Of a stretch of 64,000 nucleotides of DNA, positions 1 to 12,064 are shown one piece after another. How positions within the stretch are numbered: the first letter of the stretch is position 1; the number at the start of each line of letters is the position of its first letter. This stretch comes from Aselliscus stoliczkanus (Eukaryota; Chordata; Mammalia; Chiroptera; Hipposideridae). The position numbers and the translations under genes are program-made. The DNA lies in assembly GCA_033961575.1 (NCBI GenBank), contig CM066733.1:104065921-104129920 (forward strand), in the 5' to 3' direction. Under the pieces are notes generated by a model. It saw only the letters and a list, made by a program, of their open reading frames with translations, had not been told where the DNA came from and did no database searches.

Positions 1-1345
1 TTTCCGATTTAATACCAACAATAATTCCAACCCACTAAATCTGTTTCAAGAGGAAGCCTGAGAAAAGGAGACAGGCTCTGAGTGTGCCTTCATGCTCTGA
101 TATTACAGATATAAGTTTAACCAGACATTAAGTTTTCACTCCATTTGCTGTAATGTGCCCAGTGTCAATGGGCTTATCTCTTTCTCTGTGATAAGGATGA
201 TGTTAATTTCTCCAGAGTCACGTGTAAAGTGACCAGGGGAAGAAATTGGATCTGCAAAGGTACCTGGTAATGGAATGGAAATACCGCAGACTGCTCAGAG
301 CTAAGATTTGGACAACATCTATTCTGCTTGGCACTGAGAAGAATTTTGTTTGAAAAAAGAGAGAAACAGAGGAAAGGGGAGGAGGAAAAAGTGGAAATCT
401 AATTTTGAGAAGTAAGGATTAAAGGTTCCATTATTCATGCTGTTTCGCTGTATATATTGAGTTAACAAGATGTGATTTTACTGGATGAAAATGTGGGCCA
501 CGTACAACGAGAGAGTGGTGCAGATCCATCCCCACGGTGACAGTAATGAGTGAGGGTTAGTGTCTGGTCCGCGTGAGACTATAAACAGTCCTGGGTTTTG
601 AGCTGCTGTAATAAGTGGAGATTGCTCCTGGACTTACTGGGGAGCACAGATAGTTTCTGCCACAGGATAAACCACCCTTCTCCCCACTTCCCCCAGGAAG
701 ACAGGCACAGCAGCACTACCTTCCTGCTTATCTCTTCCTAATTTTGTAACATGTGAATTATGGTCCCAAAGTGCAAACTCCCGGCAGGGGGCAGGGCTGC
801 AAGAGCCTCCGAGTTGGTTGCCTGCCTTCTTTTATTTATTTATTTATACTTTCTACACACTGTTTTGTCAATACTCGAGAGGTAGGCGTTTCTCCTCCCC
901 AGAGCCCCGCCACAACCCTCTTCTCTTCCCAAGGTTTAGAGGTCAAGGGAAAAACAACCAGTTAACTTTAAGTAAAGGAAACCCTGAGAAGCCCAAGTGT
1001 GGATCAATCCATTGTGATGGGACAAGGAGAAGACAAAACAGGTAATACACTCTCTTCTGAGCACTATAACAAGTCAAATCTATGCCACCCTCATCAAGCC
1101 CAAGGTCAGGCAGCTAAAGACAGGTCAGGCACAAGAGAAGCGTGGTAGTATGTCCATCTAAATCTCATAAAGATGCGAGCTGGCCAGGAAAATGGAGATT
1201 TAACCTCAACACTATTTGGTGCCCTGGGCTAAAAAGAAAAAGGAATGGGACTTTACATTTTCAAAGCTGCCACTGTCTATTAGCTATACACATCCTAAAA
1301 TGAAGGGCCTTTTAACCACCTAATATTTACCATTAAAAAGCCTGC
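1..1345. other. unique sequence, no gene recognised
   Basis: No repeat family or exon is recognised. A short ATTT-rich run lies near 830-850. Frames of 70-75 codons at 753-1045 overlap one another and contain no known domain, so they are treated as chance. Confidence 0.5.
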
Positions 1346-1349
1346 ACAT

Positions 1350-2180
1350 CACCATTAGAGTGAAGATTCCATCAGGCGAGAATCGTTAATAGATGCTAAA
1401 CCAGGGGAAAATTCCATGAGGGGCAAAATATGTGCATGGTCTGAAAGTGCCTAACCATAGAATGCTTCTTAGTTTGCAAAGGGCAATATAGTAAATTAAC
1501 ATCACTAATGCAGGAAGAGACCTCTGGATGTGCCAATGCATAGCCTGACTTGAAACAGGAAGAAACATTTGACAAAGTGGGCAACGCTCTATTAACAAAA
1601 AAAAAAAGATAGGGCCTGTAGTCTTTGAAAATTTCAATGTCGAAAAAGACAAAGAAAGGCTGTAGAAATGTTCTAGAATCTAGATCAAAGGAGGCTAAAG
1701 AGATATGACAATGAATTGCAATACCTGACTCTAAACTAAATCCTGTACTGAAGGGGGGAAATGACCACTATTTGCAATTAACAAAATTAAAATATAGACA
1801 TTAGCTCCAACAAAAAGTATTATACCAATGTTAAATTTCCTGAAGCTGAGAGCTGAACTGGGATTATGTAAGAAAATATCCCTATGTTGAGAATATGCTC
1901 GGAAGTATTTAGGGATAAAGGACCGTAACATATGGAAATTACCCTTAAATGGTTCAGAAAAAAATAGTCCGAGTATATATACACTTCCACATATCATATT
2001 ATAGAATATAAATATATGTACATGTAAAGAGAGAGAGCACAAGTAATTCAGCAAATGGGGTAAAATATTAACAATAGGTAAATATGGCTAAAGACTTCAT
2101 GGTGTTCTTTGTAGTATTCTAATACTTGCAAGTTTTCTATAAGTTTGAAATCATTTCAAATAAAAACTTTTCTTTTAATG
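1350..2180 (+). mobile_element. old L1 3' end (L1M class), fragment
   Basis: The stretch follows a pattern familiar from old mammalian L1 3' ends: a GACAAAGAAAGGCTG block near 1649-1663, a GGAGGCTAAAGAGATATGAC block near 1690, a TATTTAGGGATAAAGG block near 1907, then TGGTTCAGAAAAAAATAG and a terminal TTTGAAATCATTTCAAATAA. It reads in + orientation and ends near an A-rich stretch at about 2175. The 5' limit is uncertain. The minus-strand frames at 1386-2054 are antisense shadows. Confidence 0.6.
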
Positions 2181-2189
2181 TTTAAGCCT

Positions 2190-3135
2190 TCAAGTAAGTA
2201 CTGCATCTTCCTCACTTATTTCATTTAAACAGCTGGGAATTACAGAGATGCATTGGCACATGTTACCCAGTTGCCGCCTTACTCTGAGTTTACCTGTTCT
2301 ACCAGAACCAACACATCCTGTACTCAATCAAAATCTTCCCTGACCTCTAACAAACAGAGGTTATTGATAGCAGTCATCCACTATACTGACAAATTTTCAT
2401 GCATAAAAGAAAATCAATGAAACAAAACTGCATACTACCTTAAGCTATAGACTCTTCAACATTGGGATTCTAAAGCAATCTTGAATTTTGACTATATATC
2501 CTAACATAGAAATAAAGTATCCAATAGATGGCATTCTGAAAGTATTCAGTCTAAGACATACAACACAGTTTGAAGAAACATATTATTTTAAATTATGTGA
2601 CCACTGCCCTTTTATTTAACTAACAATGTTTTTAATATCTCTTTACTGATGGCCCACAAATATCCAAGTAGTTGGCAACTCAATCTAGACTTTCGCTTAG
2701 TTACAAGACCTGAAGAAAAATCTTGCATTTCTATCTGTTTGACTGCTTTCTGGTCCCATGATTTGCTGAAGAGGCAGGGATCTACCAAAGGTTAGGGTAA
2801 ATGAGGCTAAGAGGCCAGGAAGGAATATTGTCTCTGGGAAGCACCCTCCCCTCACCAACACAGTAGCTTTTGTTCAGTTCTGTATTGGTTGTTTGGAACA
2901 GTAAGATTTGGTTAACCTATTACTAACAACTATTCATGAGCAACTTGAATGGTGAAAGGAAGAGAAGTAGGTAGAAAGAGTAGCTTTAGGGGACCATGCT
3001 GAAATCCTGGGGTGTTTACCAGAGCTCCTCCTCCCGGTGGGTCCTACACATCAACTATCTGCCCATACTTGTGAGAGACCACTATGCATATTGCTCAGCT
3101 TTCAGCCCCCACTTTCTTCTGCCACTTTTCAGTAA
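2190..3135. other. unique AT-rich sequence, nothing recognised
   Basis: No gene, clear repeat or structured element is visible. Confidence 0.45.
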
Positions 3136-3140
3136 GCAAA

Positions 3141-3232
3141 TCTCCATTTTACAGAAGAAGATACTGAGGAAGTCACTTGCCCAAAGTCACATGACCAATA
3201 AGTGGCAGGGCTGGGATCTGAACCAAGCAGTC
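3141..3232 (-). repeat. MIR SINE fragment
   Basis: Antisense MIR core: CATTTTACAGAAGAAGATAC, then CACTTGCCCAAAGTCACATG, AGTGGCAGGGCTGGGATCTG and AACCAAG follow in the order of a reversed MIR. It is diverged and truncated, as expected for this ancient tRNA-derived SINE. Confidence 0.75.
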
Positions 3233-3524
3233 ACCTGTGGGTTTGATGGAGGTGTATGCACAACAAAGCACTCTTTAAGGGTGACAATGCCTAGCTGGGT
3301 AGCTGAGAGCCAAAGAAGCTGAGATGAGCATAGGTCTCATTTTGTAAAGGTGATGTACTTACATCTTGGTCTGTCAGCTGGTGACCTTCGCTGCATCCTT
3401 CCCATGTGCCCGTGTCTGACCTCAGTTTCCCCTTGCTGCAGGTTCCCAGCCCAGGGCTGCTGCCTTGCTCTTCCCCCTTCCAAAAACAAGAAAGTGGCAT
3501 TTGACTCCATGTGCCAGATCCTGT

Positions 3525-3640
3525 ATTAGCATTTCACACTTTTTCTCATTTGATCATCACAGCCTTCCTGTAAAGTTAGCTTTACTCTCCTGATTTAATG
3601 GCTGGGAAAACAGGGGCCCAAACAGTTCAATAGCTTGCTT
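3525..3640 (-). repeat. MIR SINE fragment, diverged
   Basis: CTCATTTGATCATCACAGCC, then a degraded 'ATTTTACAGATGAGGAAACTG'-type segment and GGGGCCCAAACAG, in reversed MIR order. Confidence 0.55.
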
Positions 3641-4300
3641 TTCTGTTTGCCTCCAGTGCTTATAAGCTTTTCATTGAATTGAGCTGATTTTACTCTTGAT
3701 TTGAAAAACAAACGCTATCGGTTACATTTCACTAAGAAGCATTTGTGAGATGTTCTAAAATCAGTATCTAAAAAAATAAGAGGCTGGTTCCTTAACTAGG
3801 GATGGATTCTCATGGGCAAACCCTCTTCAAAGAGAGTTTTTCTTTTGTCAATTAAAATCTGAAAAATAATGAATCCTGCCAAACCTACAAATAGAGTAGT
3901 TTGACGTAAAATTCATCTAAGGAAAGGCTTTATGTCTATTTCAACAAGTAGCTGAAAACCAGATTGGCAATAAGACATGCTGCATTGTATTGGCTAAAAG
4001 AATACAGCATTTAAGGCATGTGGGGTCTAAATCACCCCTGGAAACAAGGCATGAGTGTTTCCTTTCTCTCAAGTTTCCAGAATGGCCCCAAGGAAAAGGG
4101 TGGCTGCTATGAAGTGTGAGCGATAGCTTGGATTGGTTACAGCTGGCACATGTCAGGAGGTTGACCCGAATAAACGTAAAGAAATGGAATTAAACTCTTT
4201 TCATGCCTGGTTATAATAAGTAATATCTGGGGACATTCCTTGACAAGAAAACTAAAGACAAGAAAACTAAAAATCTTCCATGTTTCATGGTTTAGTGACA

Positions 4301-4428
4301 AGAACACTAACTTTTTTTTTTTTTGAGGGCAGTGTCACTGGCCCTCATATGTGGGACCGAAGCGGGGCCGCAGGCTTCCGAAGCCAGCGCTTAACCACCG
4401 CGCCACTTGGCGGGCCCGAGAACACTAA
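4301..4428 (-). mobile_element. GGCCGGCC-type tRNA SINE, copy 1, with target duplication
   Basis: A 10 bp duplication AGAACACTAA (4301-4310 and 4419-4428) brackets a minus-strand SINE at 4311-4418. Read on the minus strand it has a GGGCCCGCC-like 5' end, an A-box-like TGGCGCGGTGGTTAAGCG, a degenerate B-box region (GGTCCC), the segment CACATATGAGGGCCAGTGAC ending in CACTGCCCTC, and a poly(A) tail seen as T's at 4312-4324. The clean duplication and low divergence between copies point to recent L1-type retroposition. Confidence 0.88.
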
Positions 4429-4436
4429 TTTTTGAA

Positions 4437-4560
4437 TCAAAGGCTGGCTCAGCCTCTCAGCAGCTGTGTGACCTTGAACAATTTGCTTAACCTCTCTGTG
4501 CTTCCATATCTTCACTGGTATTACTCTCACTTGATACTATGAGGATGCAGGTTAAAGGGA
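4437..4560 (+). repeat. MIR SINE fragment
   Basis: AGCTGTGTGACCTTGAACAA, TTGCTTAACCTCTCTGTGCT and a GAGGATGCAGGTTAAA-like end follow MIR order in + orientation. SINE copy 1 lies immediately upstream. Confidence 0.75.
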
Positions 4561-4664
4561 CGGAGAGCCATGCCTGGAATGTGAAGGTCACGGGATAAAT
4601 GTTGGACTTTCCCCTCCCTGTCTCGTGCTGTTCTCTCAGGATAGGGACCTTGGGGTCCTTAAAG

Positions 4665-4819
4665 CAGTATTTCCCAAACTTTGGTGTGCAAAGAGTCACC
4701 CAGGACACTTTTGAAAGCAAACACTCCCTTGCTCTGATGCAGCAGGTCAGAGGTGAGACTAAAGCACCTGTCATCCCACACTTGGCTGGATTCCTCAGAC
4801 CTGACTTTGAGGAACACTG
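4665..4819 (+). mobile_element. MER5A-like hAT miniature element
   Basis: The element starts CAGTATTTCCCAAACTTTGG and ends GACTTTGAGGAACACTG, so its ends are imperfect inverted repeats of the MER5/Charlie type. AGAGTCACCCAGGACACTTT matches the 'AGAATCACCTGGG' region. No clean 8 bp duplication is visible, as expected for an old copy. The overlapping frames on both strands are not genes. Confidence 0.65.
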
Positions 4820-4829
4820 CCCAAGGTCT

Positions 4830-5890
4830 TTCTAACATTGCTCCTGTTGGGGCCAAAACCTCACTTGAATTGTAAATGAAACACAGGAACCAACACTTTC
4901 TCCTTTCCTATTATATTTATCTGCACTGGGGTGCTCAGCAGGCCCTGCTTGAGGCATTCGGAGTGTTTCCTATGGGCACACAAGCCAGCAGGATGTACTG
5001 CCAGCTCCATAGCACCCTCCCTGTCTGGCCAGATTTATGCCACTATCAGCTGCTTCCAAAAGCCTAAATCATGCCCCAGACAGTCTGCGTAAAGGGGACC
5101 TTGAGGCAGAAAAAGTTAAGTGGGAAGTAGAATCACTTTATGGCAATTATAGTCCTCTAAAATGACTTTCACTTCTCCTAAGTATTTTAAAGAAACATTA
5201 TTACCCACCCCAATGCCTGTGAAGTTTTGCTGATATTGCTATTCAGGGGATATACATATCGATGTTAGTGGAAGCCTAGGGTTATCTGGACCACCACAGT
5301 CCATAAACAAAATCTGTATTTTATTTTGGCCCCAAATTTTTGTTGCTAATTTGCTTAACCAAAACAGCTGGTAAATTAACATAGTCAACCTCATTTACTT
5401 ACTCTCTCTTCCATTCCCTCCAAACTGGTAGGAATGAAAAGAAACAGTAGTAGCACGTCCCACTACGTGCACATGAAGATGAGGAGAAGGGAGAGGGGGG
5501 CTGGGAAGAAAAGGTCAACGTCTAGATTCCTCCTTAGTACAACGGCAACACGCAGGTTGTTTCTGTGTGTGTAGCTACAAAACACTTAAGAGATCCTACT
5601 TATATTTCCAGATCTTCATCTTGACCAGGGAGTAAGTCGATACATTGAAGCTGGCAGCACAAACTGAAAAGGACCATGTAAAATCTTGGCTGGGGATGCA
5701 ATCACTCCAACCCCTCACTTGTCAGCTGTTGAGCAATGCACCAACATCGGTGCTTGTTCTTAAGTTAACTCCACTGGGTCTGTTGGTGAGCTGGCTGGCT
5801 GCCACATGATGATTAACCCAGGACTATCATCAGAGTCTACAAATACATGCAGTAGTCCAGCCCTTGTAAGATTTGCTGAAGTCACAAATG
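4830..5890. other. unique sequence, nothing recognised
   Basis: No repeat family is recognised. A purine-rich patch lies near 5480-5510. Confidence 0.45.
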
Positions 5891-5974
5891 TATTGGGTTG
5901 TTGGAAAAGTCATGACGTATTTTTCTATGTTTTTCGTTGCAAAAATGCATCATGACTTTTCTGACAACCCAATA
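5891..5974. mobile_element. 80 bp mariner-derived miniature element (MITE 1)
   Basis: A TA dinucleotide on each side (5891-5892, 5973-5974) brackets an 80 bp palindrome-like element. Its left end TTGGGTTGTTGGAAAAGTCA is an imperfect inverted copy of its right end TGACTTTTCTGACAACCCAA. The left ~40 bp resembles the right end of the mariner at 46272-47553, including TATTTTTCTATGTTT against TATTTTGTCTATGTTT. The right ~38 bp resembles that mariner's left end (GCATTTTTGCAAC against GCATGTTTGCAAC). It is therefore an internal-deletion derivative with no coding capacity. Confidence 0.9.
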
Positions 5975-8350
5975 GTTTGTCTCATACTAAGAATGTCTCT
6001 TCCCCTCTCTTTGTCCCTTTTCTTCCTCCCTGGCTCCACCTCATCCTTTCTTCTCCCCTATTCACACACACTACTTTTCCAACAGAATCCCTCTTGTTCC
6101 AAAATACCAAAATTAACGCCAATTCCTTCTCTTTTGTTCAGCCCTTGTGCCTTCTCATATCCATGTCTGAAATAATATCCTAAAGCAATCACCTGTTGCA
6201 GCAGGACAAAGGCATAACATGAAAAAGAATATAAAATGAGGTCTGTGAGTTCTCTGAAAATTTCAGATGCCTGCTGAACTCAGCCATCTATGTATCTTAG
6301 TCAATCACACAGCTCCCCCTAATGACTGGCTCATGGAGGGGAACAAATAGGAAAACCAGAGGTTTACATTGTCCTGCATTTCCACAGATGGAAAACAAAA
6401 CAAGCCACTTCTCAGAGGCTAATCTCATTCAAGATCACCTTCCCCTCCTTGGACCCTCTCATCTGCCACCCACAAATTTCCCTACCATTGCTAGCAGGCT
6501 CTGTGTTAGAATCCCACGTGTCAAGTGCCACCTGTTGGGGTACCTGTGTCCCCCACGAAAGCCCATGCCTGTGGCACAGTCAAGATCTTTCACAATGAAC
6601 CTGGCTTACATGGTGTTTGCTTGTTACAAGTGGCAGACTCTCATGGTGGACTCTTGAGAGCTGTTTGAAAAATCATACTTTTGGTCCTGAATTAAAGGGT
6701 TGTATTTCTCCTGAAGGTCAGCTGTTGGCTAACTCTAGTGCCAAGAAGACACTTCAAAGTGTCCTGCTGTGTTTCTTTAAATGTTTCTTTAAATCGTGGC
6801 TAATCCTCTGGCTGAGATGCAGCCAGCAGGACTCACTGGGGGTTTGTTTGCTCTTCTGACAGGGCAGGACCCTGGGATCTGCCCTGCTCAGGAGCACCTT
6901 GAGAACCAAAGAACACAGAGTTCTCTGAACAATGAATACAGAAGTTTCCACCTCAAAGAGAAATGAGTGTCATCTCCTGAAGCTGAGAGAAGCCTCCAAG
7001 TCATTCAGGGTCTCATCCTAGACAGAATAAATGAGACTATGACCCCCTCATCCTCTTTCAGACCTAACTCCAGTCAATCAGGTCTGCAGGGCCTAAGGCC
7101 TGTCCCAGAGCCCCCATGCCCCGTACCCCAAGGTTTGGGTATTATCTGCAGACCTCTTCTCACCCCAGCCCTCAATCAGAACATTCATAACAGTACTCGC
7201 TCCCGGACCTGCCATTAGAGGACGCGACGTGATTCATGCACTAATCCAGAGGTGGCAAATTGGAGACATAGCCGGGCCAAATCAGGGTGGCCAGGGAGAA
7301 TGTTTAAGACCATGCAGTGTTTTCAAAAATTCTGAATTAATTATCAACATTTAAAATTTAGAATATTCCCCATATCAATCTTTTTAACAGTCCAGTCAAA
7401 CCAGCTGCCTAACCCTGACCCTCCACTCTCGCAGGGGCTGAGCGGCAGCTGCCGGAAAGGAGCTGTGTGTGTGTGGGGGGCCCTACCACTCCTGTCCAGC
7501 TGTCCCAGGAGAGCGGCCCTCCTGCAAGCTCCTGGCCTGGCCCCTGAGGCACTGTGTTTGCAACTATGAATTAATCAGATATATAACACATTAACACAGA
7601 TTAGTTTATTTGGCACCTGTCCCAGGTAACATCTTAACCCAGTTAAAATGCCTGTCTACAGGAGATTCCAAAGAAGTGATTCTAATGAAATCTGATATTG
7701 GGAAAGTCAATGGGGGACAATAATCTAGCTTCAGAAGGCTTTTCAGCACTCTTCTAATTTCTCAGTGACAGTTGGGGACTTGCCACGTTTTCAACATAGG
7801 ACCCACTTAGTACTATCTGGTTGATTTGTTCAAATTTGTTCCATTTGAGAACTAAAAATAGAGACCATAGAGTAACCTTAAATCCTTTTTGGAACAAAGC
7901 CGACTGTACATAAATAAATGTAAACTTTTTATCAGGCCTAAAAATAAAGTCAGGTCCAGGGTCTAAAAGAAATCAGGAGAATTTGTTTGTTTCTTTTCTG
8001 TGTTTTCTTTTTCCTTGTGATTGGTTTTTAAAGGAAACCACTGTATTTATAAGATAACACAGAGATGTCTTCAAGAAAATGCTGTGTTGTTTTCAATGAA
8101 GAAAAGAAATCTGGCAGGCCAGGAGTTACCAGAATGTCAAATCACTGGGTTCAAGTGCTGACAGCCATATTTAAAATTTTCAGAGTAAATGGAACTTTGA
8201 AAATTATTTTGGAAAAAGATTGCAAAGCTACTATTTTGTTTTACTTTTTAAAACAAGAGTTTGGTTGGGTGGGTTTATTTAGTCGGTTGACAGACACAGA
8301 TATCTAGGTGGATAAATAAACAATATTATATTGTATAGGAACTACAAGCC
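5975..8350. other. unique sequence, no gene recognised
   Basis: A pyrimidine-rich stretch lies at 5995-6170. TGTTTCTTTAAA is directly duplicated at 6769-6792. A GC-richer patch with a short GT run and GGGGGGCCC lies at 7420-7560. Frames of up to 111 codons show no recognisable domain. Confidence 0.45.
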
Positions 8351-8354
8351 CTAT

Positions 8355-8450
8355 ATCAGAATGTAAGAACTCTGAGGACAAAATCTGCCAAATTATCGTA
8401 TCCCTAGAAGTCTCCAGCCCAGAACTCAACACCCTAAGAGCATGCTTAAA
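8355..8450 (+). repeat. L2 3' end fragment
   Basis: The 'AATGTAAGAACTCTGAGGAC' phrase, then TATCCCTAGAAGTCTCCAGC and an AACTCAACACC segment, follows the order of the L2 3' end. It is diverged. Confidence 0.45.
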
Positions 8451-8459
8451 TTCTGGATG

Positions 8460-9045
8460 CCGGACTGTGTCCGTGAAACCATGCTTCTCAGGCTATTATA
8501 CTACAGCCTGTCCTATTTTACCTGAAGGACTTTTCCAATTAGAATGCTGTAATCAGGAGTTAATCAGGCAGAACATTCATAATACTGTCTATAATTTTAC
8601 CAGGAAAAATATATTTATTCTAGATATTAGATTCCTCTTTAGTCTCTCTACTTTTTACAGCTTGAGTTTACAGCATTCAGATTTCTTAAATTAAAGACAT
8701 AATTTTAAAATGTAATTATAAAAATGCTATAAAATAGTTTTCCAAAAAAAATACTAGAAAGGCATTCTTGACTTTTAAAAAATACCTTTTTTTGAATCCT
8801 CAACTTGGATAAAAGCTTCATTGACTCAAACACAATTATTCAGGCAATATTTGTAATTTTATCAAAAAATAAGCAACAACAACAATAAAAATTATTTATT
8901 GGAAATGTGATTTTTAAAAAGGATAGATAATTCAGCTTCTATACCTTTCAAGACAGCAATGGTACTATATAATGAGCACTCATCACAGCATAGACCTTAA
9001 ACCATTGAAAAATAAAGTCGTAGATGATACCAAGGCTTAGAGATG
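8460..9045. other. AT-rich sequence, nothing recognised
   Basis: Strongly AT-rich, with a small CAA run near 8875-8886. No gene or repeat family is recognised. Confidence 0.45.
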
Positions 9046-9049
9046 ATCA

Positions 9050-9190
9050 ACTCTAGCACCTTCATTTCATAGGTGAGAAAGCTGAGGGATAGAGTGTGAA
9101 AGTGAATTGTCTACAGAGTTACACCTCTCCTTAGAAACAAAACCAACTTCTGGTCTGGTGTGCTCTCCCCACCACTCCAAGCATCACCTC
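9050..9190 (-). repeat. MIR-like fragment
   Basis: CACCTTCATTTCATAGGTGA then GAAAGCTGAGGGATAGAGTG resembles the antisense MIR core. The remainder is too diverged to align by eye. Confidence 0.5.
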
Positions 9191-9299
9191 CTAATTTAGC
9201 AAATGAAGATTTAATCATGTTAAATATTCTGCATTATTAAGGCAACCAGGAGAGTTAGTAAAACAAACATCCTCTCCCAATAAGTTCCAGTCCTTTTAA

Positions 9300-9500
9300 G
9301 TCTTTCTTATAATAAAAATTTATTGACTGCATCCGACAGCCTTTTAAAAACATAAGCACTTTATTCAATGGGTATGTATTGCCACACTTACCAGCATGCA
9401 CAGAGCCCCTGATGAAGATCTGAAAGAATGACTTAAGAAATGGAAAATTCTTCCCTGCCCTCCAGAAGCTTACAATCTCTTAGAGGAGACCAAAAGTAAA
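9300..9500 (-). repeat. L2-like fragment
   Basis: ATTTATTGACTGCATCC, and later TGCCCTCCAGAAGCTTACAA followed by TCTCTTAGAGGAGACC, are phrases of the antisense L2 3' region. Diverged. Confidence 0.5.
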
Positions 9501-9599
9501 TATGTGAAACAGTTAACAGACAGTACAAAGAATCACACCAAATCACTAGAAGGGAAAAGTATCACAGGATCAGCCAACGAACAAGACCAATGTGGACAG

Positions 9600-9680
9600 G
9601 GGGGATCACGAGATGTCTTTCGGGGAAGCCGGGGAGGAGAAGAGAGGAAGGAAGAGAAGAGGAAGGAAGGGGAGAAAAAC
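9600..9680 (+). repeat. purine-rich tract
   Basis: About 70 bases, mostly A and G, built from GGAAG and GAGAAG units. The + strand frame at 9504-9758 runs through it and is attributed to composition. Confidence 0.6.
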
Positions 9681-10154
9681 ACCGGCCTTCAAAAGATAGC
9701 CCCACTGCAAATAAAGTATCTGACTAATCTGTTTTCCCCCTTAAATTCATTGCTGTAAACAACTGCAGGTTCTCAAAAGAACCAAGAGTCACGTCCTAAC
9801 CTTGAGCTCTAGCAGTTGCTGGCACTCATGACTCTCCTTCTCCCTGTGCTCGTCCAAAAAAACAACACATTTTTGCATCATGCCTCTATTACATATTAAT
9901 GGGGTGTAGAACTATGTAAAGACTAGTAGTGTGTTTCAGGTACATAGTCTCCAGATCCAAAATCATGTCCCTGGTTATAGAGAACTGTCCAGTGACAGTG
10001 GGGCTGGAGAGAGGGTTGATTTGAAAGGCTCGCCTCCCCTGAAAAGCCACATCGGACCTTTTCACTGGCACAGGATCTGGACCTCCACTCTGGTGTCAGG
10101 ACAGCTTTGAGTCACCTCCATAGCTCCTAGCAAAGGAAAATAGCCTCTACTTAG

Positions 10155-10355
10155 TGATACCTTACCATGTGACAGGCACTGTACACACACAAGCTCACTT
10201 AATACTCAAACACTACAAGGTAGATGTCATTCTTGTTTATCACCTGTAGGAACAGAAGCTCTTGGGCAGCAATAACATGTTCAGATTCACACCGGAAGTT
10301 ATTGTTAAGGCTGGAATGTGAAGTCAGGTGGGCCTGAGCACCAAAGCCTGTGATT
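10155..10355 (-). repeat. MIR SINE fragment
   Basis: TACCATGTGACAGGCACTGT, CTCACTTAATACTCAAACAC, AGGTAGATGTCATTCTTG and later GCCTGAGCACCAAAGCCTGT follow the order of a nearly complete antisense MIR. Confidence 0.65.
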
Positions 10356-10539
10356 TGCACAAGTATCATTGCCTCCCTTGTGGTCACTCAAGGTGAAAAG
10401 GAAGCTAGAGCTGGACATATTCCTTTTCGTTGAGAGTGTCAGCTCTTCACTAAACTATAAGGGGCTGAGTGTCAGTAGGAGTGGCTGAGTAATTCAGGAA
10501 GAGAGGTTCCTGCTGATTACTGGGTGGTAGCTGGACCCA

Positions 10540-10665
10540 GGAGAAGCTTAACAAATTGTGAACTCCTGAAGGTGAGGGCCAGGTCCTAGTTCTGTCCCCT
10601 GTGGCATTCAGGACAGTGCCTTTCTTGTCCATTCACCATCCTCAATGGTTATTTAAAATAATGAA
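10540..10665 (+). repeat. L2 3' end fragment
   Basis: TTGTGAACTCCTGAAGGTGA, then GGGCCAGGTCCTAGTTCTG and CAGGACAGTGCCTTTCTTGT, match the 'gctccttgagggcagg ... cctggcacag' pattern of the L2 3' end. Confidence 0.55.
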
Positions 10666-10669
10666 TTGT

Positions 10670-11535
10670 TTCCAGAAATTTGCTTTTTGGTATACTTATT
10701 TTATCCCTACTATTGTTTTCAGCTTACCTTGTTTTTGTTTGTTTTTTTCTCTTTTTTTACTGGAATGACACAAGATGGTGGTAACTTGCTAAAATGTGAC
10801 TTTCAGACCATTGTCAGAAAGGGTCGTATCTGGTGTGTGCTATAAATAAGTGCCCAGCAATTTCTGGTGTAGTAAATGTCTATAATAGAAGAGGGGTGCA
10901 TCGGTCATTTGCAGAGGCTGCCCTGAACAAACTGTTCTTTCTTTCCTTGGAGTGGATCTTTGAATTCAATATGACTTCTGGGTCTAGCTTTCTTGGCCAT
11001 GCCCAATAATCACCAATGAGGCTGACAGACAATGGAATATGTCCTGAAATTAGATCAACATCCTAGAAGAGGGAGGACTGCCAACACAACAAAATTTTGT
11101 TTATTCTGCATGCATACGGGTACTTTTAGATCATCTTTTTCCTTTCTCCCAAATTCATCACAAAAAAATCCAAGTGTCATGAAAGTGAAAACAATACTCT
11201 ACCACTTTAAAAAATAATTAAAAAAAAATGAGGACCAACCTAACTTTCCATACTGATATACATGTAAAACTTATGAAAGCCATAATGCTGACGTTTGGCC
11301 CTAAAATGTGCTCCCTTTCATGTTTCTAACATTCTGCTCATAAAAATCTTGGAAGACTGAGACCCCATGGAGGTACAGTTACTACTGTCTCAGAGACAAC
11401 CTGTAATAAAGTTAATCAGGCACACATTTAACAACATACATGTGGTAATTGTTATGACACTGCATAGTAATTGGACATTAAGATGAAATGGCTCACATAA
11501 ATTATAGGAAAAAAAAGTGACAGTATACCTTCCTC
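10670..11535. other. unique sequence, nothing recognised
   Basis: T-rich near 10730-10760. No gene or repeat family is recognised. Confidence 0.4.
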
Positions 11536-11540
11536 CATAC

Positions 11541-11660
11541 CACTGGTTTCCAAATGTCTGTGTGAAGAACACCTGTATTTGAATCATCAGGAAAACTTTT
11601 TTTATATTATAAACTCCTGACTCCCCTCCCCTTTGAGAGTCAGATTCAGTTCATTTGGTA
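11541..11660 (+). mobile_element. possible MER5-like hAT remnant
   Basis: CCACTGGTTTCCAAATGTCT followed by GTGAAGAACACCTGTATTTG resembles the start of a MER5-type element. The second half is poorly preserved. Confidence 0.35.
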
Positions 11661-12064
11661 TACAGGGAAGCTTTGCACCTCAAGTTCAAATGCCTCACAA
11701 GCAAGGCAAGGAAATGTGGATATAGAACGATGCCTTTTAACAGAAGTTAGTGTCTGTATAAGAAAATAAATATTCCATCCAAAAGCATTTTCACTGAAAA
11801 TTGTTTTAATATTGTGAGGTGCCTCTGCCACCTCTTCCCCTACCTCGCACCTCGGGAATACACATCTGTGTACTGAATTGAGGCTGACAGCTTACAATCT
11901 CTGTGGACTTCCCTATACCATATTGCCCATGTCTCAAGGATTTACTTTTGTTGGTACATGAAGAAGAAATGGTACCCAAAAGTGTTTTCTGCTGTGTATG
12001 ACCATGCTCTTCACAAGTTAGAGTTAATCCTAAATCACTGTTTACTACACATGTCCACTTGTTT

